Shown here piece by piece: positions 34,024 through 44,389 of a stretch of 64,000 nucleotides of DNA (its first letter is position 1; every line of letters begins with the position of its first letter). The stretch is from contig CAMCXX010000004.1 of assembly GCA_945883755.1 (NCBI GenBank), positions 1 to 64,000 on the forward strand, written 5' to 3'. A program made the position numbers and the translations under genes. The notes beneath the pieces were generated by a model. That model was given only the letters and a program-made list of their open reading frames with translations, ran no database searches and was not told where the DNA came from. The DNA comes from Bifidobacterium breve (lineage in GTDB: Bacteria > Actinomycetota > Actinomycetes > Nanopelagicales > Nanopelagicaceae).

Positions 34024-36219
34024 TTATTCAGCCTTCTCTTCTGGCAGATTTGCAGGAACTAATGAGTACTTACCCTTTGGATCAATCTCATTAATTACAA
34101 CCTCAATCTTGTCGCCAACCTTCATAACCTCTTCTAGGTTTTCAATGCGCTTTCCACCATGCATCTTGCGGATTTGCGAGATGTGTAGCAAGCCATCTTT
34201 ACCAGGAGCTAGGTTTACAAATGCACCAAATGTTGCAAGCTTTACAACGCTGCCATTGAACTTATCGCCAACAGTTAGTTGTACTGGATTTGCAATCGCA
34301 TTGATTTGCGCCTTTGCAGCTTCAGCGGCAGATCCCTCAAGTGCTCCGATGTAGATAGTTCCATCATCTTCAATGGTGATATCTGCGCCAGTCTCATCTT
34401 GAATCTGGTTGATCATCTTGCCCTTAGGTCCGATAACTGCACCAATCATGTCGACTGGCACCTTGATCGAAATAATACGAGGAGCAAGTAGTGACATCTC
34501 ATCTGGAGTATCAATTGCTTGCTTCATCACATCAAGAATTGCAAGACGTGCCTCCTTTGCTTGCAGTAATGCAGATGCAAGTACTGAAGCAGGAATTCCA
34601 TCAAGCTTGGTATCTAATTGAAGTGCAGTAACAAACTCCTTTGTACCGGCAACCTTAAAGTCCATATCGCCAAATGCATCCTCTGCACCCAAGATATCGG
34701 TCAACGCTACATACTCAGTTTTGCCATCTACATCATCAGAGATCAGACCCATTGCAATACCAGCGACTGCTGCCTTAAGTGGCACACCAGCATTTAGTAA
34801 TGACATAGTTGACGCACAAACAGATCCCATAGAGGTTGATCCATTTGAACCTAATGCTTCAGAGACCTGACGGATTGCATATGGGAACTCTTCACGTGTT
34901 GGAAGAACTGGAACCAATGCGCGCTCAGCGAGAGCACCATGGCCAATTTCTCGGCGCTTGGGTGACCCAACTCGACCAGTCTCACCAACTGAATATGGTG
35001 GGAAGTTGTAGTTGTGCATGTAACGCTTGTGGTTTTCTGGAGACAAGGTATCTAACTGTTGCTCCATCTTTAACATATTTAATGTTGTAACACCCAAGAT
35101 CTGAGTCTCACCACGTTCAAATATTGCAGAGCCGTGAACACGAGGAATTACCTCAACCTCAGCGGTCAATGCACGAATATCACGAACTCCACGGCCATCA
35201 ATTCGAATCTTCTCGCGAAGAACACGTTGACGTACTAACTTCTTAGTGACAGAACGAAGCGCTGCGCCAATCTCCTTAGTGCGCTCTGGGAAATCAACAG
35301 TTAACTTCTCAACTACTGATTTATTGATCTCATCCAGCTTTGTCTCGCGCTCCTGCTTTCCAGCAATAGTTAGCGCCTTGGCTAGATCATCCTTTGCAGC
35401 CTTTTCAACAACTGCATAAATATCATCTTGGTACTCAAGAAATACTGGGAACTCACCAGTTGGCTTAGCTGCAAGTTTGGCTAATGCCATTTGCGCCTCA
35501 CACAATGTGCGAATAAATGGTTTTGCCGCTTCTAATCCTTCGCCAACAATCTCCTCGGTTGGCACAGTTGCGCCACCCTTGATTAGATCAATTGTCTTAG
35601 ATGTAGCTTCTGCTTCAACCATCATAATTGCAACATCATTACCAGCAATACGTCCGGCAACAACCATGTCAAAGACAGCCTTCTCTAAATCAGAGTGATT
35701 TGGGAATGCAACCCATTGACCTTCAATTAAGGCAACGCGAACTCCACCAATTGGACCGCTAAATGGCAGACCAGCTAATTGAGTTGACATTGATGCTGCG
35801 TTAATCGCAATTACGTCATACATATGATCTGGGTTTAACGCCATCACAGTTACAACGATTTGAACCTCATTACGTAATCCCTTAATAAAGGATGGGCGAA
35901 GTGGGCGATCGATTAAACGACAGGTAAGAATTGCATCCTCTGATGGACGTCCTTCACGGCGGAAGAATGAGCCAGGAATTTTTCCAGCTGCATACATACG
36001 CTCTTCAACATCTACCGTAAGTGGGAAGAAATCAAATTGATCCTTCGGATTCTTTGATGCAGTAGTTGCCGAAAGCAACATGCTGTCATCATCTAGATAT
36101 ACAACAGCGGTTCCCGCTGCTTGACGAGCTAGTCGTCCAGTTTCAAAGCGGATCTCCCGCTTTCCAAATTTACCGTTATCAATCTTGGCCACGGCTGATT
36201 TAACATCTTGACCCTCCAT
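34024..36219 (-). CDS. pnp: polyribonucleotide nucleotidyltransferase
   Basis: PNPase degrades RNA 3' to 5' by phosphorolysis. The 731 residues contain two RNase PH cores with an all-helical linker, then the KH domain ([17 protein letters not shown]) and the S1 domain (about 645-715) ending in a short acidic tail. The catalytic region [18 protein letters not shown] is intact. Confidence 0.97.
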   Translation of the reverse strand: MEGQDVKSAVAKIDNGKFGKREIRFETGRLARQAAGTAVVYLDDDSMLLSATTASKNPKDQFDFFPLTVDVEERMYAAGKIPGSFFRREGRPSEDAILTCRLIDRPLRPSFIKGLRNEVQIVVTVMALNPDHMYDVIAINAASMSTQLAGLPFSGPIGGVRVALIEGQWVAFPNHSDLEKAVFDMVVAGRIAGNDVAIMMVEAEATSKTIDLIKGGATVPTEEIVGEGLEAAKPFIRTLCEAQMALAKLAAKPTGEFPVFLEYQDDIYAVVEKAAKDDLAKALTIAGKQERETKLDEINKSVVEKLTVDFPERTKEIGAALRSVTKKLVRQRVLREKIRIDGRGVRDIRALTAEVEVIPRVHGSAIFERGETQILGVTTLNMLKMEQQLDTLSPENHKRYMHNYNFPPYSVGETGRVGSPKRREIGHGALAERALVPVLPTREEFPYAIRQVSEALGSNGSTSMGSVCASTMSLLNAGVPLKAAVAGIAMGLISDDVDGKTEYVALTDILGAEDAFGDMDFKVAGTKEFVTALQLDTKLDGIPASVLASALLQAKEARLAILDVMKQAIDTPDEMSLLAPRIISIKVPVDMIGAVIGPKGKMINQIQDETGADITIEDDGTIYIGALEGSAAEAAKAQINAIANPVQLTVGDKFNGSVVKLATFGAFVNLAPGKDGLLHISQIRKMHGGKRIENLEEVMKVGDKIEVVINEIDPKGKYSLVPANLPEEKAE

Positions 36220-36313
36220 GGGTCATCTCCATTTCTTACAAACTTTATCTGCGTTACTTAAGCCATTTCTTTGTCAGGCTTAATAACTAGCTTCCTACTA
36301 AAAGAGAGTGGAT

Positions 36314-36325
36314 CTTCGATCGAAG
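36314..36325. repeat. palindrome in the pnp-rpsO gap
   Basis: CTTCGATCGAAG is a perfect 12-base palindrome within the 212-base gap. The same gap also has a CAAAACT/AGTTTTG stem (36369-36392). No T tract follows either. The gap should carry the pnp leader, where PNPase genes are commonly self-regulated, but no motif proves this here. Confidence 0.35.
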
Positions 36326-36431
36326 TTCACGGCTAATTTTTAATTTTCCGGAAACCACTACCGAGGACCAAAACTCTTGCAATAAAGTTTTGTACTACTC
36401 GTTAATTAACTAATTTAGCTAATTAATTTAT

Positions 36432-36701
36432 TTATCGACGGATACCGAGCTTTTCGATAACCGCTCTATAACGATCAATGTCAGTTTTCGCGAGGTACTG
36501 CAAAATACGACGACGCTTTCCTACCATTAATAACAAACCACGACGGTTGTGATGATCATTCTTATTTGTTTGCAAATGTTCTGTGATCTCATCAATTCGC
36601 TTTGATAAAAGTGCTACCTGTGCCTCTGGGCTGCCTGTGTCAGTCGCAGATGAGCCGTACTTGGTAATGATTTCCTTTTTAACCTCTGGCGATAATGCCA
36701 T
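36432..36701 (-). CDS. rpsO: ribosomal protein S15
   Basis: The 89-residue S15 protein is complete, with [29 protein letters not shown] and [12 protein letters not shown]. The frame opens upstream to 36761, but AAGGAG precedes the ATG at 36701 and 89 residues is the universal length. It lies directly upstream of pnp, the classic order. Confidence 0.97.
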   Translation of the reverse strand: MALSPEVKKEIITKYGSSATDTGSPEAQVALLSKRIDEITEHLQTNKNDHHNRRGLLLMVGKRRRILQYLAKTDIDRYRAVIEKLGIRR

Positions 36702-36829
36702 ATTTGTATTGCTCCTTCTGTTCTTGTCACGAGGGCCTCGGTGTAAATCACGAAGGCACACTTTCTCGCTTTAGTGGGTAAAGATTACCAGCGCATAAGT
36801 GATAGGGAAAATCCAGTGTAATTTTCCGC

Positions 36830-37705
36830 TTAATTACTAGTCAATTTGCGGGCTTGATCACAATCAATCTTCATCTGATCCAGCAATGGCGCTAATCCGT
36901 CAAACTTCAATGTATCTCTTAATCTAAAACCAAACTCAAGCTTTGCTACTTTGTCATATAAATCTAAACCTATTTGATCAATTGCATACGCCTCTACTTG
37001 ACGGGCACGAATACCGGCAAATGTAGGGTTTGTACCAATTGAAATTGCAGCTGCCCATCTTTGATCTTCTACAGTAAGCCAACCAGCGTAAACACCATCA
37101 GCTGGAATTGTGGCAAGTTTTTCTAAGCCAATATTGGCGGTTGGATAACCAATCTCTCGCCCACGTTTTTCACCATGAACTACTGGACCAATTAAGTAGT
37201 AATTACGAGTTAATAACTCATTGGCTCGCTCTATTTGACCATCAATAATTAATGAGCGAATTCGAGTTGATGAGATAGCTGATCCACGATCCTCTGCCAA
37301 CTTAACAATACTTACATCAAAACCATACTTCGGACCAACTTGGGCTAAGTACTTTGGTGTGCCTTGTGCCTTATGACCAAAGTTAAAGTTTTGCCCAATT
37401 ACGACATGCTCTGCAGCGAAGCGACCAATTAAAATATCCTCAATAAATTGATCGGCGCTTAATTGAGAAAACTCCTTGGTAAAGTTAATTACCTCAACTG
37501 CTTTAGCACCGGCCCTCTTTAGTAGTTCAATCCGATCTTTAAGTGAGATGATCTGGGTCGGCGTGCGCTCTGGTGCGACAACTGAAACTGGGTGTGGGTC
37601 AAAGGTAATCACCGTTACATCACCATGATCTCGAGCGGTAGTGATGATTTGTTGATGGCCAAGATGGACACCATCAAAGATGCCGATCGCAACAACCTTA
37701 CTCAT
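36830..37705 (-). CDS. ribF: riboflavin kinase / FAD synthetase
   Basis: RibF turns riboflavin into FMN and then FAD. The 291 residues hold an N-terminal nucleotidyltransferase domain (IGIFDGVHLGHQ; ISSTRIRSLI) and a C-terminal riboflavin kinase domain (GREIGYPTANI near 178-188). It is 18 bases downstream of truB. By making FMN it generates the ligand of the riboswitch at 7677. Confidence 0.95.
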   Translation of the reverse strand: MSKVVAIGIFDGVHLGHQQIITTARDHGDVTVITFDPHPVSVVAPERTPTQIISLKDRIELLKRAGAKAVEVINFTKEFSQLSADQFIEDILIGRFAAEHVVIGQNFNFGHKAQGTPKYLAQVGPKYGFDVSIVKLAEDRGSAISSTRIRSLIIDGQIERANELLTRNYYLIGPVVHGEKRGREIGYPTANIGLEKLATIPADGVYAGWLTVEDQRWAAAISIGTNPTFAGIRARQVEAYAIDQIGLDLYDKVAKLEFGFRLRDTLKFDGLAPLLDQMKIDCDQARKLTSN

Positions 37706-37723
37706 CTGCTTATTGTTTCATAC

Positions 37724-38596
37724 TCAATTAATTGATGCGGCATTAACTAATATTGGCGCTGCTACCACCGCACCATTTTGTGTTTTATTTTCAAGTAACG
37801 CATAGAACCGATCTTGATTATCTACCGCCGTGGTAATTCCTTGATCTTTGCTTTGCGTGATGGTTCGACCAAAGCCGATCTCTCGAATTTCAGCAAGCTC
37901 TAATTTGCGGATTGGAAATACCTTGCCAATTGCAGTTGCGGTATCAAGCAGGGTGGCATCTGCAATTGATGCACATTGATCAATTGTAAATGGTGATACT
38001 AAGGTGCGATGAAGTGAGATTAGATGTCCACCAACCTTTAATGCATCCCCAAGATCTCGGGCAATTGCTCGAATATAGGTACCGGCTGAACAGGTAACTG
38101 TTATTGCTACCTCAATTGAATCTGACAAGTGGTTGATCTGCTTTACCGTTAACTCAAATACTTCAACATCTCTGGCAGGTATATCTAAAACCTCACCCTC
38201 TCGAACCCGTTGATGTGCAGATTTACCATCGATTTTAATCGCCGATACAGAGGATGGCCGTTGCTTTATCTTTCCAATAAATTTCGCTAGTTCTGCCTTA
38301 ATTTGATCATCACTAATCTTTGAAGTATCCGCAGTTGAGATGACATCTCCTTCTTTATCATCGGTGTGCGTGGCACTTCCCAACGTGATCGTCGCTTCAT
38401 AACCCTTTTTGCCATCTGTAATGTATTGAAGAAGTTTGGTAGCAACACCAACACCAAGAACTAAAACCCCAGTTGCCATTGGATCTAATGTGCCGGCATG
38501 ACCTACTCGTTTAGTGTTCAACCGTTTGCGCACCATTGCAACCACATCATGGCTAGTCATGGCGCCTGCTTTATTTATTAGTAGAAAGCCATCCAT
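37724..38596 (-). CDS. truB: tRNA pseudouridine-55 synthase
   Basis: TruB makes pseudouridine 55 in tRNA. The 290 residues include the catalytic motif HAGTLDPMATGVL with the active-site aspartate, a PSSVSAIKIDGKSAH segment, and a C-terminal extension. It sits after rbfA by 4 bases in the usual infB-rbfA-truB-ribF cluster. Confidence 0.95.
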   Translation of the reverse strand: MDGFLLINKAGAMTSHDVVAMVRKRLNTKRVGHAGTLDPMATGVLVLGVGVATKLLQYITDGKKGYEATITLGSATHTDDKEGDVISTADTSKISDDQIKAELAKFIGKIKQRPSSVSAIKIDGKSAHQRVREGEVLDIPARDVEVFELTVKQINHLSDSIEVAITVTCSAGTYIRAIARDLGDALKVGGHLISLHRTLVSPFTIDQCASIADATLLDTATAIGKVFPIRKLELAEIREIGFGRTITQSKDQGITTAVDNQDRFYALLENKTQNGAVVAAPILVNAASIN

Positions 38597-38600
38597 TTAA

Positions 38601-39014
38601 TTAATCATGTTTTTTGTAAGGATCTTCAAGAATTGGTTTAGCTCCAGCACGTAGCTTTGCTAGCTCCTCATCAGCTTTGTGCATCTGCTCAATTAGATCA
38701 TTCATCTCTTTTGCAGAGTCCTCTAATCCATCTAGGAAAAATTCAAGTGATGGTGTTACTCGAATACCAAGGGCGCGACCAACCTCAGAGCGCAACATTC
38801 CTTTAGCGCTATTTAACGCTGCTGCAGTTGCTTCATGGGCTTGCGTATCACCAAGTACTGTATAAAAAATTGCGGCTTGTTGCAGATCACCAGTTACTCG
38901 AACATCGGTGATTGTGACAAAACCAAGCCGCGGATCTTTAATCCGCGTCTCGATCGTGGTTGCGATCAGCTCTTTAATCCGATCGGCGACCTTTAATGCC
39001 CGCTTACTTGCCAT
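38601..39014 (-). CDS. rbfA: ribosome-binding factor A
   Basis: RbfA assists maturation of the 30S subunit. The 137 residues form a KH-like domain with RIKDPRLGFVTITDVRVTGDL and a GIRVTPSLEFFLD segment. It is separated from infB by 4 bases. Confidence 0.95.
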   Translation of the reverse strand: MASKRALKVADRIKELIATTIETRIKDPRLGFVTITDVRVTGDLQQAAIFYTVLGDTQAHEATAAALNSAKGMLRSEVGRALGIRVTPSLEFFLDGLEDSAKEMNDLIEQMHKADEELAKLRAGAKPILEDPYKKHD

Positions 39015-39018
39015 TTAC

Positions 39019-41700
39019 TTATGCTCGTTTTTTCTCTCGGATCTCATAAACCTGAATTACATCGCCAACTTGTAGATCTTTAAATGATCCAAGTCCGATA
39101 CCGCACTCAAATCCATCGCGGACCTCAGTTGCATCATCTTTAAATCTACGAAGTGAATCGATGGTTAGATTTTCACCAATTACAACACCAGCACGCATTG
39201 TTCTGGCTTTAGCATTTCGGCGAATAATTCCATCAGAGACCATACATCCAGCAATATTTCCAACCTTGCTTGATTTAAAGATATCTCTAACTTCAGCATT
39301 ACCAAGTACTGCTTCTTCAAACTCTGGCTTGAGCAATCCCTTAAGTGATGCTTCGATATCTTCAATTGCTTTGTAGATAACGGTGTAGAACTTAATATCA
39401 ACACCTTCATGATCGGCAAAGACCGCGGTTTGTGGCTCTGGTTTAACATTAAAGCCAATAATTACCGCAGTTGATGCAGATGCCAGCGTTACATCGTTCT
39501 TAGTAATTGCACCTACACCACGGTGAATAACACGAAGATCAACATCAGTTCCAACATCTAGTTGTACTAATGCATCCTCTAACGCTTCTACCGATCCAGA
39601 TACATCTCCCTTTAAGATCAAATTCAAGGTACTTACCTTTGATTGCTCTAGGAAATCCTCTAGGGAAACCTTCTTGCGTGCCTTAGCAAGAGATGCATTT
39701 CGTTGCGCTAATTGACGCTTCTCTGCAATTTGTCTGGCGGTGCGATCATCCTCTGCCACCATAAATGTGTCACCAGCACCAGGCACTGAGGTAAAGCCAA
39801 GTACCTGTACTGGACGAGATGGACCAGCTTCATCAACTGTTTCACCATGCTCATCTAACATCGCACGAACACGACCATATGCACCACCGGCAACAATCGC
39901 ATCTCCAACATGCAATGTTCCGCGTTGTACTAGAACTGTTGCAACTGGACCACGACCCTTATCAAGATTTGCTTCAATCGCAACACCACGTGCCACATCA
40001 TCTGCAATCGCGCGTAGATCAATTGCCGCATCAGCGGTTAACAAAATTGCTTCTAGCAACTTATCAATACCTTGACCATTTAAAGCTGAAACATTGACAA
40101 ACATGGTCTGTCCGCCATACTCCTCGGCAATTAAGTTGTACTCAGTTAATTGTTGACGGATCTTGTCTGGATTTGCACCCTCTTTATCCACCTTGTTAAC
40201 TGCAACCACAATTGGTACATCAGCAGCTTGGGCGTGGTTTAACGCCTCAATGGTTTGTGGCATAACGCCATCATCAGCTGCGACTACTAGGACTGCGATA
40301 TCAGTTACCTTCGCACCTCGCGCACGCATAGCGGTAAATGCTTCGTGGCCTGGTGTATCAATAAAGGTAACGGCGCGAGTATTGCCATCATGTTCGTGGT
40401 GAATTTGATAGGCACCAATGTGCTGGGTGATCCCACCCGCTTCAGATTTAACAACCTCAGTTGATCGAATTGCATCAAGTAATCGAGTCTTACCATGATC
40501 TACGTGACCCATTACCGTCACAATTGGCGAGCGCACAACTAGATCTGCTGGATCAATCTCAGATAGCTCTTGATCTAAATCAATATCAAACTCTTGTAGT
40601 AACTCACGATCCTCATCCTCGGGTGAGACGATTTGAATTAAAAAGCCAAGTTCAGATCCCAAAATTGCAAAGGTGTCTTCATCAACTGATTGAGTTGCAG
40701 TAACCATCTCACCAAGGTGAAATAGCGCTGAAACTAATGCAGCTGGATCTGCCTTTATCTTCTCGGCAAAATCCATAAGTGTGGCACCACGGCGCATCCG
40801 AATTACCGTTTTGCCATCACCACGTGGAACTACTGCACCACCTAATGTTGGTGCTGGTAAATTTTCAAACTCTTCGCGTCGCTCTTTCTTGCTGCGCTGA
40901 TTTTTACCTTTGCTCTTTCCACCTTTACCAAATGCACCAGCTGCGCCACCGCGTTGTGGTGGACGACCGCCACCCTTACCTGCAAATGGTGCGCCACCGC
41001 CAGGAGTTGTAGATGATGGTGAACGATAAGGAGAGTTACCTTGTGGACGTGTACCTGGTGCACCACCTGGACGTTGTCCTGGTCCGCCACTTCCTGCATT
41101 TTGTGGACGTGCTGCAAAACCTGGACGAACAGATCCTGGACGTGAACCTTGCATATCACCACGTTGTCCTGGTGGACGTGCACCACCTTGTGTAGGTGGA
41201 CGTTGTCCTGGTGCTAACCGTTGTTCACCTGGACGAATTGGTCTAGCTGGTGGACGTGGCATTGATGCGCCAGATGAAAATGGATTATTACCAGCACGTG
41301 GTGGACGTGGTAAAGATGTTGGTAATGCAGATGCTGCAGGTGGTGAAACTGGTGCCACCGGTGTTACTGGTGTAACTGGTGCTACTGGATTTAATTTTGG
41401 TTGATCTGCTACTAATTTTTTAGCAGCCTCTTGTAACTCAGGAGGTAGATCCTCAACTGATAATGGTTTAGCCGCCTCTTTTTTCGCAGCTGCTTTTTTA
41501 GCGGGAGCCTTCTTAGCTTTTGGCGCCTCTTCGCTGGGTGTTAGCTCTGGGAACTTATCCATCAACTTACGCAGCACTGGCGCTTCAACAGTTGATGATG
41601 CGGATCGGACAAACTCGCCGACCTCTTGTAATTTAGCTAGTAGCTCTTTACTTTCAAGCCCTAACTCTTTTGCTAATTCGTAAACGCGAACCTTTGACAC
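39019..41700 (-). CDS. infB: translation initiation factor IF-2
   Basis: IF-2 delivers initiator tRNA to the 30S subunit. The 893 residues have an N-terminal helical domain, a long Pro/Gly/Arg-rich linker (about 110-280), the G domain ([20 protein letters not shown]) and C-terminal domains. The start is GTG with AGGAG 5 bases upstream, so translation is from a normal leader. A strong hairpin lies just 5' of it. Confidence 0.97.
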   Translation of the reverse strand: MSKVRVYELAKELGLESKELLAKLQEVGEFVRSASSTVEAPVLRKLMDKFPELTPSEEAPKAKKAPAKKAAAKKEAAKPLSVEDLPPELQEAAKKLVADQPKLNPVAPVTPVTPVAPVSPPAASALPTSLPRPPRAGNNPFSSGASMPRPPARPIRPGEQRLAPGQRPPTQGGARPPGQRGDMQGSRPGSVRPGFAARPQNAGSGGPGQRPGGAPGTRPQGNSPYRSPSSTTPGGGAPFAGKGGGRPPQRGGAAGAFGKGGKSKGKNQRSKKERREEFENLPAPTLGGAVVPRGDGKTVIRMRRGATLMDFAEKIKADPAALVSALFHLGEMVTATQSVDEDTFAILGSELGFLIQIVSPEDEDRELLQEFDIDLDQELSEIDPADLVVRSPIVTVMGHVDHGKTRLLDAIRSTEVVKSEAGGITQHIGAYQIHHEHDGNTRAVTFIDTPGHEAFTAMRARGAKVTDIAVLVVAADDGVMPQTIEALNHAQAADVPIVVAVNKVDKEGANPDKIRQQLTEYNLIAEEYGGQTMFVNVSALNGQGIDKLLEAILLTADAAIDLRAIADDVARGVAIEANLDKGRGPVATVLVQRGTLHVGDAIVAGGAYGRVRAMLDEHGETVDEAGPSRPVQVLGFTSVPGAGDTFMVAEDDRTARQIAEKRQLAQRNASLAKARKKVSLEDFLEQSKVSTLNLILKGDVSGSVEALEDALVQLDVGTDVDLRVIHRGVGAITKNDVTLASASTAVIIGFNVKPEPQTAVFADHEGVDIKFYTVIYKAIEDIEASLKGLLKPEFEEAVLGNAEVRDIFKSSKVGNIAGCMVSDGIIRRNAKARTMRAGVVIGENLTIDSLRRFKDDATEVRDGFECGIGLGSFKDLQVGDVIQVYEIREKKRA

Positions 41701-41714
41701 TGATCTCCTGTCTT

Positions 41715-41738
41715 GGTTCGCAAACTTTTATGCGAACC
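41715..41738 (-). other. hairpin just upstream of infB
   Basis: GGTTCGCA and TGCGAACC form a perfect 8-base stem with an 8-base loop. On the minus-strand RNA it ends 6 bases before the AGGAG of infB. No T tract follows. Confidence 0.5.
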
Positions 41739-41808
41739 TAAATTGCCCTGCTCATAATTTGTAGGTACTCATTAAAGTTTCATTCTCGTATCGCTCCATA
41801 CAGTTAAA

Positions 41809-42069
41809 TTAATTACTTAAACCTTTTAAGTAATCACTTACCTCTTGCGTATTTAACTGACCCTCAAAATTAAAGGCCCGATAAAAAGCTTTTCGTTCAA
41901 TTGCGATCTCATAACAGCTGGTGTGAAGCCATGCTCCCCGGCCAGGCAGTTTATGAAATTGGTCGACCTTTATTACATTATCAACCAAAACTGTCCGAAA
42001 TAAATCTGTCCAATTTTCTACATCCCGACATGCAATACAACTGCGCTGTGGGATCTTCTTGCTGAACAT
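41809..42069 (-). CDS. YlxR (DUF448) family RNA-binding protein
   Basis: This 86-residue protein is the YlxR/DUF448 protein found between nusA and infB. It has the RSCIACR motif and LPGRGAWLHTSCYEIA segment. A TTG two codons upstream is possible, but the ATG at 42069 is preferred. Structural work on the family suggests RNA binding; in some bacteria it influences RNase P or transcription. Confidence 0.92.
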   Translation of the reverse strand: MFSKKIPQRSCIACRDVENWTDLFRTVLVDNVIKVDQFHKLPGRGAWLHTSCYEIAIERKAFYRAFNFEGQLNTQEVSDYLKGLSN

Positions 42070-42082
42070 TGGCAACCTTACC

Positions 42083-43120
42083 CTAGGCCCCTTGATCAGG
42101 TGAAATATCAGCGTTAACTTCAGGCTGATCTACCGCCGGCGCCTTAATCTGCGTAACTGGATTATCTGGATGAATATCAATTCGCCACTGTGTCAGCCTT
42201 GCTGCAAGTCTGGCATTTTGCCCATCCTTACCAATCGCAAGTGATAATTGATAATCCGGGACAACTACCTTTGCAGATTTTGTTTCGAGATCTACTATTT
42301 CAACCGATGTCACCTTTGCTGGTGCAAGTGCATTAGCAACATATGTTGCTGGATCCTCACTGAAATCAATAATGTCAATCTTCTCGCCATTTAACTCATT
42401 CATTACATTTTGCGCACGTGAACCTTGTGGACCAATTAATGCACCCTTTGCACTAACTCCTGCGCGGTGTGTTCGCACCGATAACTTTGTCCGTGCACCA
42501 GCCTCGCGGGCAATTCCGACAATATCTACAATGCGATCTTTAATCTCTGGGCACTCAAGGGCAAATAACATCTTTACAAATGCAGGATGTGATCTAGAAA
42601 GTGTTACCTCTGGACCCTTTTCACCCTGCTTAACATCAACTACAAAACATTTAATTCGATCGCCATGTTTGTAAACCTCACCCTTAATCTGTTCAACCGC
42701 CGGCACCTTTCCTTCCACCCGGCCGAGATTTACATAAATAATCTCTGCATCTCTTCCCTGTTGTACAACTCCGGAAATTACATCACCAACACTGCCACTG
42801 AACTCAGTTACAACCTCAAGATCCTTCGCCTCACGCATCTTCTCTTTAATTATTTTTCGTGCAGTCTTATCAGCTAATTTGGCAAAGCCATCTGGATTAT
42901 CAGTTATGGTGTCGATGCGATCACCATCTGGTCCTAAAACTGGAACATAAATTAACAGCTCACCAGTCTCACGATTTAAAACCGCTCGACCATGTGGCTT
43001 ATGTTCTGGCAGTGCGGCGTAGGCGGCTGCTACCTCATTCTCAATTGAGCTAATCAATCGCTCAAGTGGTAATTTTTTCTCAGCTGCTAATATTTTAAGC
43101 GCTTCAACATCAACACTCAT
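42083..43120 (-). CDS. nusA: transcription termination/antitermination factor NusA
   Basis: NusA binds RNA polymerase and nascent RNA. The 345 residues contain the N-terminal polymerase-binding domain, an S1 domain (about 105-180) and two KH domains (GARTKLSVRTHR; AIGKDGQNARLAARLTQWRIDI). The C-terminal acidic repeats of enterobacterial NusA are absent, as usual in actinobacteria. It overlaps rimP by 4 bases. Confidence 0.96.
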   Translation of the reverse strand: MSVDVEALKILAAEKKLPLERLISSIENEVAAAYAALPEHKPHGRAVLNRETGELLIYVPVLGPDGDRIDTITDNPDGFAKLADKTARKIIKEKMREAKDLEVVTEFSGSVGDVISGVVQQGRDAEIIYVNLGRVEGKVPAVEQIKGEVYKHGDRIKCFVVDVKQGEKGPEVTLSRSHPAFVKMLFALECPEIKDRIVDIVGIAREAGARTKLSVRTHRAGVSAKGALIGPQGSRAQNVMNELNGEKIDIIDFSEDPATYVANALAPAKVTSVEIVDLETKSAKVVVPDYQLSLAIGKDGQNARLAARLTQWRIDIHPDNPVTQIKAPAVDQPEVNADISPDQGA

Positions 43121-43563
43121 TTGGTTACCTGCTTAAACTCAATCTCAAGTGTTGCCCTCTTAATATCGGTGAAATTAACTTTGCGCTCATCCACTGTGAC
43201 AGCCAATTGTGTTGAATCTTTTATTCGCCCCGAGATCTCGTTGCCATCATTTAAAATAATTTTAATCAGGCGATCCTTATTTTTCTGCCAATGTCTTGGC
43301 TTGGTAAGTGGACGATCTAATCCAGGTGATGTCACCTCGAGCGTAAATGGATTACTTCCCAGCGTTGGTAAATTTTCGACAATCTCACTAATCGCCTTAG
43401 TGGCAACAGTTACCTGATCAAGAGAGAGGTGGGTATCGCCATCAACAATTACGGTAAGCATGCTGCGTCTGCCAGCAGAGGTAATTGCTATATCTTCGAC
43501 ATAAAAACCAAGGGATTCAATGGCCGGTGTAATCGCGGCGGCAACCTGCTCTTTGTTACTCAT
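43117..43563 (-). CDS. rimP: ribosome maturation factor RimP
   Basis: RimP assists 30S assembly. The 148 residues have the N-terminal domain with VEDIAITSAGRRSMLTVIVD, the LEVTSPGLDRPL motif and a C-terminal SH3-like domain. Position before nusA is standard. Confidence 0.93.
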   Translation of the reverse strand: MSNKEQVAAAITPAIESLGFYVEDIAITSAGRRSMLTVIVDGDTHLSLDQVTVATKAISEIVENLPTLGSNPFTLEVTSPGLDRPLTKPRHWQKNKDRLIKIILNDGNEISGRIKDSTQLAVTVDERKVNFTDIKRATLEIEFKQVTK

Positions 43564-43611
43564 TCTTTCTCATCTCTATATTAAGTTTTTTTAAAGCGTT
43601 GTGGCTAAATT

Positions 43612-44379
43612 CTAACTTATAAAGGTATCCCAAGCAACGCGCGCAATTAGCAAGGTAGTAACGATCAGAAATACTTTTCTAACCAACGAAGATCCACCCT
43701 TGATTGCCAGCTTTGATCCAATAATCGCACCAGTCACATTTGCACCAGCCATGATTAAACCTAATTGCCACCAAATATGGCCAGTTAGTTGAAAGCTTAA
43801 AATAGCTCCGATATTGGTTGAGAGATTAACTAACTTGGCAGTACCAGAGGCCTTTAGGAATGCGTAACCAATACCTGAAACTAGAAAGAAGACTAGGAAG
43901 GTGCCGGTGCCTGGACCAAAGATGCCATCATAAAAACCAATTGTTAAACCCATCAGTGCGACAAAAAATAATCTGCGATTGCGGGTGTACTTTAAATTCT
44001 CCGCCATACCGATCTCTGGTTTAAGCCAGGTATAGATCACCATGGCAATTAGCAGGAAAACAATAAATGGTTTGAAGAACTGCACCGGCACAGATGCAGC
44101 AAAGTAGGCGCCACCAATTGAACCGATAAAGGCTGGAACCATCATGGTAAGTGTTAATGGAATATCTGGCTTAATATTTTTAAAGTAATTACGAGCAGCA
44201 GCTGCGGTGCCAAAGGCAGATGGCACCTTATTAGTTCCTAGTATTAATGGCAGCTCTTTATTTGGTAGCCCTAAGATCAAGGCTGGTAATTGAATTAATC
44301 CCCCACCACCTGCCATTGCATCAACAAAGCCAGCAAAGCCAGAGGCGATAACTAGAAGAATTACTATCTCAATATCCAT
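43612..44379 (-). CDS. TSUP (TauE/SafE) family membrane protein
   Basis: This 255-residue protein has about eight helices and the duplicated TSUP pattern: FAGFVDAMAGGGGLIQLPALI near the N-terminus and FYDGIFGPGTGTFLVFFLV in the second half. Members move sulfonates, sulfite or other organic anions; the substrate here is unknown. It lies 10 bases after the proS stop. Confidence 0.9.
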   Translation of the reverse strand: MDIEIVILLVIASGFAGFVDAMAGGGGLIQLPALILGLPNKELPLILGTNKVPSAFGTAAAARNYFKNIKPDIPLTLTMMVPAFIGSIGGAYFAASVPVQFFKPFIVFLLIAMVIYTWLKPEIGMAENLKYTRNRRLFFVALMGLTIGFYDGIFGPGTGTFLVFFLVSGIGYAFLKASGTAKLVNLSTNIGAILSFQLTGHIWWQLGLIMAGANVTGAIIGSKLAIKGGSSLVRKVFLIVTTLLIARVAWDTFIS

Positions 44380-44389
44380 TTAAAACTTA

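Noticed and set aside
36702-36761. N-terminal extension of rpsO
   Set aside because: S15 is 89 residues in nearly all bacteria, and AAGGAG precedes the inner ATG.
40842-41186. Antisense open frames in the infB linker
   Set aside because: His/Val/Gln-rich frames are by-products of the repetitive Pro/Gly/Arg linker of IF-2.
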